Origin: Desulfuromonadales bacterium
GTDB lineage: Bacteria > Desulfobacterota > Desulfuromonadia > Geobacterales > Pseudopelobacteraceae
DNA length: 5,814 nucleotides
Assembly: GCA_015688915.1 (NCBI GenBank)
Contig: JAATGX010000258.1
Span: forward strand, 1-5,814
Direction: 5' to 3'
The notes beneath the pieces were generated by a model that was not told the origin of the DNA, made no database searches, and saw only the letters and a list, made by a program, of their open reading frames with translations. Positions 5,108 to 5,814 of this stretch are shown in pieces (positions within the stretch are counted from its first letter, which is position 1; every line of letters starts with the position of its first letter). Made by a program: the position numbers and the translations under genes.

Positions 5108-5660
5108 CCTGGCCATCGCCCTGCTGCACTATCCGGTATACAACAAACATGGCGAGGTGGTCACCACCGCCCTGACCAACCTTGACCTTCACGACATCGC
5201 CCGATCCGCCAGAACATACGGACTGGAGAGATTCTACATCGTGACCCCCTCTGCCGGGCAACGCGCCCTGGCGGAGCGGATAACGGGCCACTGGCGGGAA
5301 GGCTGGGGCGCCGCATACAACCCGGACCGCAAGGATGCGCTCCATATCGTCCGGATATGCGAAACCCTGGATCACGCCGTCACCGATTTTCAGAGCTGCT
5401 TTGACAGCCAGGTACGGACGGTCATCACCGGGGCGGCGCAACGGCCGGGCGCCATCGATTTTACGGAATTGAAGCGGCTGCTCGACAAGCGGGACACCCC
5501 GTTCCTGCTGCTCCTGGGGACCGGCTGGGGGCTGACCGAAGAGTGCTTCGCAACAGCCGACCACATCCTTGCACCGATAGCGGGCGCGGGTACATACAAT
5601 CATCTCTCGGTCCGTTCGGCAGCGGCCATCATGCTCGACCGGCTGAGAGGAATGCAGTAG
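5097..5660 (+). CDS. SPOUT-class RNA methyltransferase family protein (TrmD neighbour)
   Basis: This 187-residue protein matches the SAM-dependent RNA methyltransferase family found beside trmD in several phyla (the Pfam Methyltrn_RNA_4 type). Features are the opening L-L-H-Y-P-V-Y-N-K-H-G-E-V-V-T-T-A (10-26), N-L-D-L-H-D-I-A-R-S-A-R-T-Y-G (28-42), H-W-R-E-G-W-G-A-A-Y-N-P-D-R (65-78) and a C-terminal knot-like region: L-L-L-L-G-T-G-W-G-L (137-146), L-A-P-I-A-G (158-163) and Y-N-H-L-S-V-R-S-A-A-A-I (167-178). The N-H-L-S-V-R-S-A-A-A-I stretch resembles motif 3 of SpoU/TrmD cofactor-binding knots. The RNA substrate is not known to me. The ATG at 5097 is chosen because the conserved region begins within a few residues and GGAAG (5083-5087) precedes it by nine bases; ATG 5088 and TTG 5076 are alternatives. 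It overlaps trmD by eleven bases. Confidence 0.87.
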   Translation: MTANLAIALLHYPVYNKHGEVVTTALTNLDLHDIARSARTYGLERFYIVTPSAGQRALAERITGHWREGWGAAYNPDRKDALHIVRICETLDHAVTDFQSCFDSQVRTVITGAAQRPGAIDFTELKRLLDKRDTPFLLLLGTGWGLTEECFATADHILAPIAGAGTYNHLSVRSAAAIMLDRLRGMQ

Positions 5661-5690
5661 ACACACAACTTGGCATACAGAGAGACATAG

Positions 5691-5696
5691 AGGAGG
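5691..5696 (+). promoter_or_regulatory. perfect AGGAGG ribosome-binding site of rplS
   Basis: AGGAGG lies nine bases before the ATG at 5706, in a 45-base gap after the methyltransferase stop. No terminator or promoter is visible in the gap, so rplS is probably read from the upstream operon. Confidence 0.8.
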
Positions 5697-5705
5697 AAGG
5701 TACCA

Positions 5706-5814
5706 ATGAACACCATCGATTTTCTGGAATTTGAGCAGATGAAGAAGAATATTCCCCCCTTCAAGGTCGGGGATACGGTCAAGGTGCAGGTCAAGATCGT
5801 GGAAGGCGACAAGC
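5706..5814 (+). CDS. rplS: 50S ribosomal protein L19 (bL19), N-terminal part
   Basis: Only the first 36 codons are present; the gene continues past the right edge. The visible protein has a short N-terminal helix (F-L-E-F-E-Q-M-K-K-N) followed by I-P-P-F-K-V-G-D-T-V-K-V-Q-V-K-I-V-E-G-D-K, the well-conserved start of the L19 barrel. bL19 lies at the 30S-50S interface and contributes to intersubunit bridges. Its position after trmD is the classic order rpsP-rimM-trmD-rplS, here with one extra methyltransferase inserted. The frame is complete as far as visible and shows no disruption. Confidence 0.96.
   Translation, partial: MNTIDFLEFEQMKKNIPPFKVGDTVKVQVKIVEGDK

Noticed and set aside
5661..5705. 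Possible separate promoter for rplS
   Set aside because: I see no paired -35 and -10 elements in the 45-base gap; only the ribosome-binding site is convincing.

Overview
The window is chromosomal core-genome DNA of moderately high GC, most likely from a deltaproteobacterium of the Geobacter/Pelobacter/Desulfuromonas group. Three things suggest this: the gene order ffh-rpsP-KH protein-rimM-trmD-SPOUT methyltransferase-rplS; a DUF3343 + yedF selenium/sulfur carrier pair beside it; and the close resemblance of the protein sequences, from memory, to Geobacter-type proteins. The taxonomy is inference, since no database search was possible. I see no mobile element, CRISPR array, tRNA, rRNA or prophage signature.

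Layout. Positions 1-697 hold a minus-strand pair: an 88-residue membrane protein of unknown function (431-697) overlapping the start of a DUF721/DciA-like gene (447 down to 1, running off the left edge). A good sigma-70-type promoter (716-744, minus strand) lies just upstream of the pair and predicts a very short 5' leader. Positions 698-899 are a non-coding divergent region. Positions 900-1780 hold a plus-strand two-gene unit with an ATGA overlap: a DUF3343 putative Se/S carrier and yedF.

A near-consensus promoter (1795-1824) separates this unit from the large housekeeping operon. That operon runs from 1871 to the right edge: ffh (SRP GTPase), rpsP (ribosomal protein bS16), khpA-like KH-domain RNA-binding protein, rimM (30S maturation factor), trmD (tRNA m1G37 methyltransferase), a second SPOUT-fold methyltransferase of the TrmD-neighbour family, and the first 36 codons of rplS (bL19). 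The four genes from khpA to the second methyltransferase overlap by 1, 4 and 11 bases, suggesting translational coupling. The two ribosomal protein genes instead have free leaders with perfect AGGAGG ribosome-binding sites.

Functionally the operon joins co-translational protein targeting, small-subunit assembly, tRNA anticodon-loop modification and two ribosomal proteins. The most interesting material is at the edges of this standard operon: the unnamed small membrane protein coupled to a replication-associated gene, the Se/S carrier pair, and the second methyltransferase, whose RNA target I do not know. I found no convincing wholly new system; the window is mostly ordinary.
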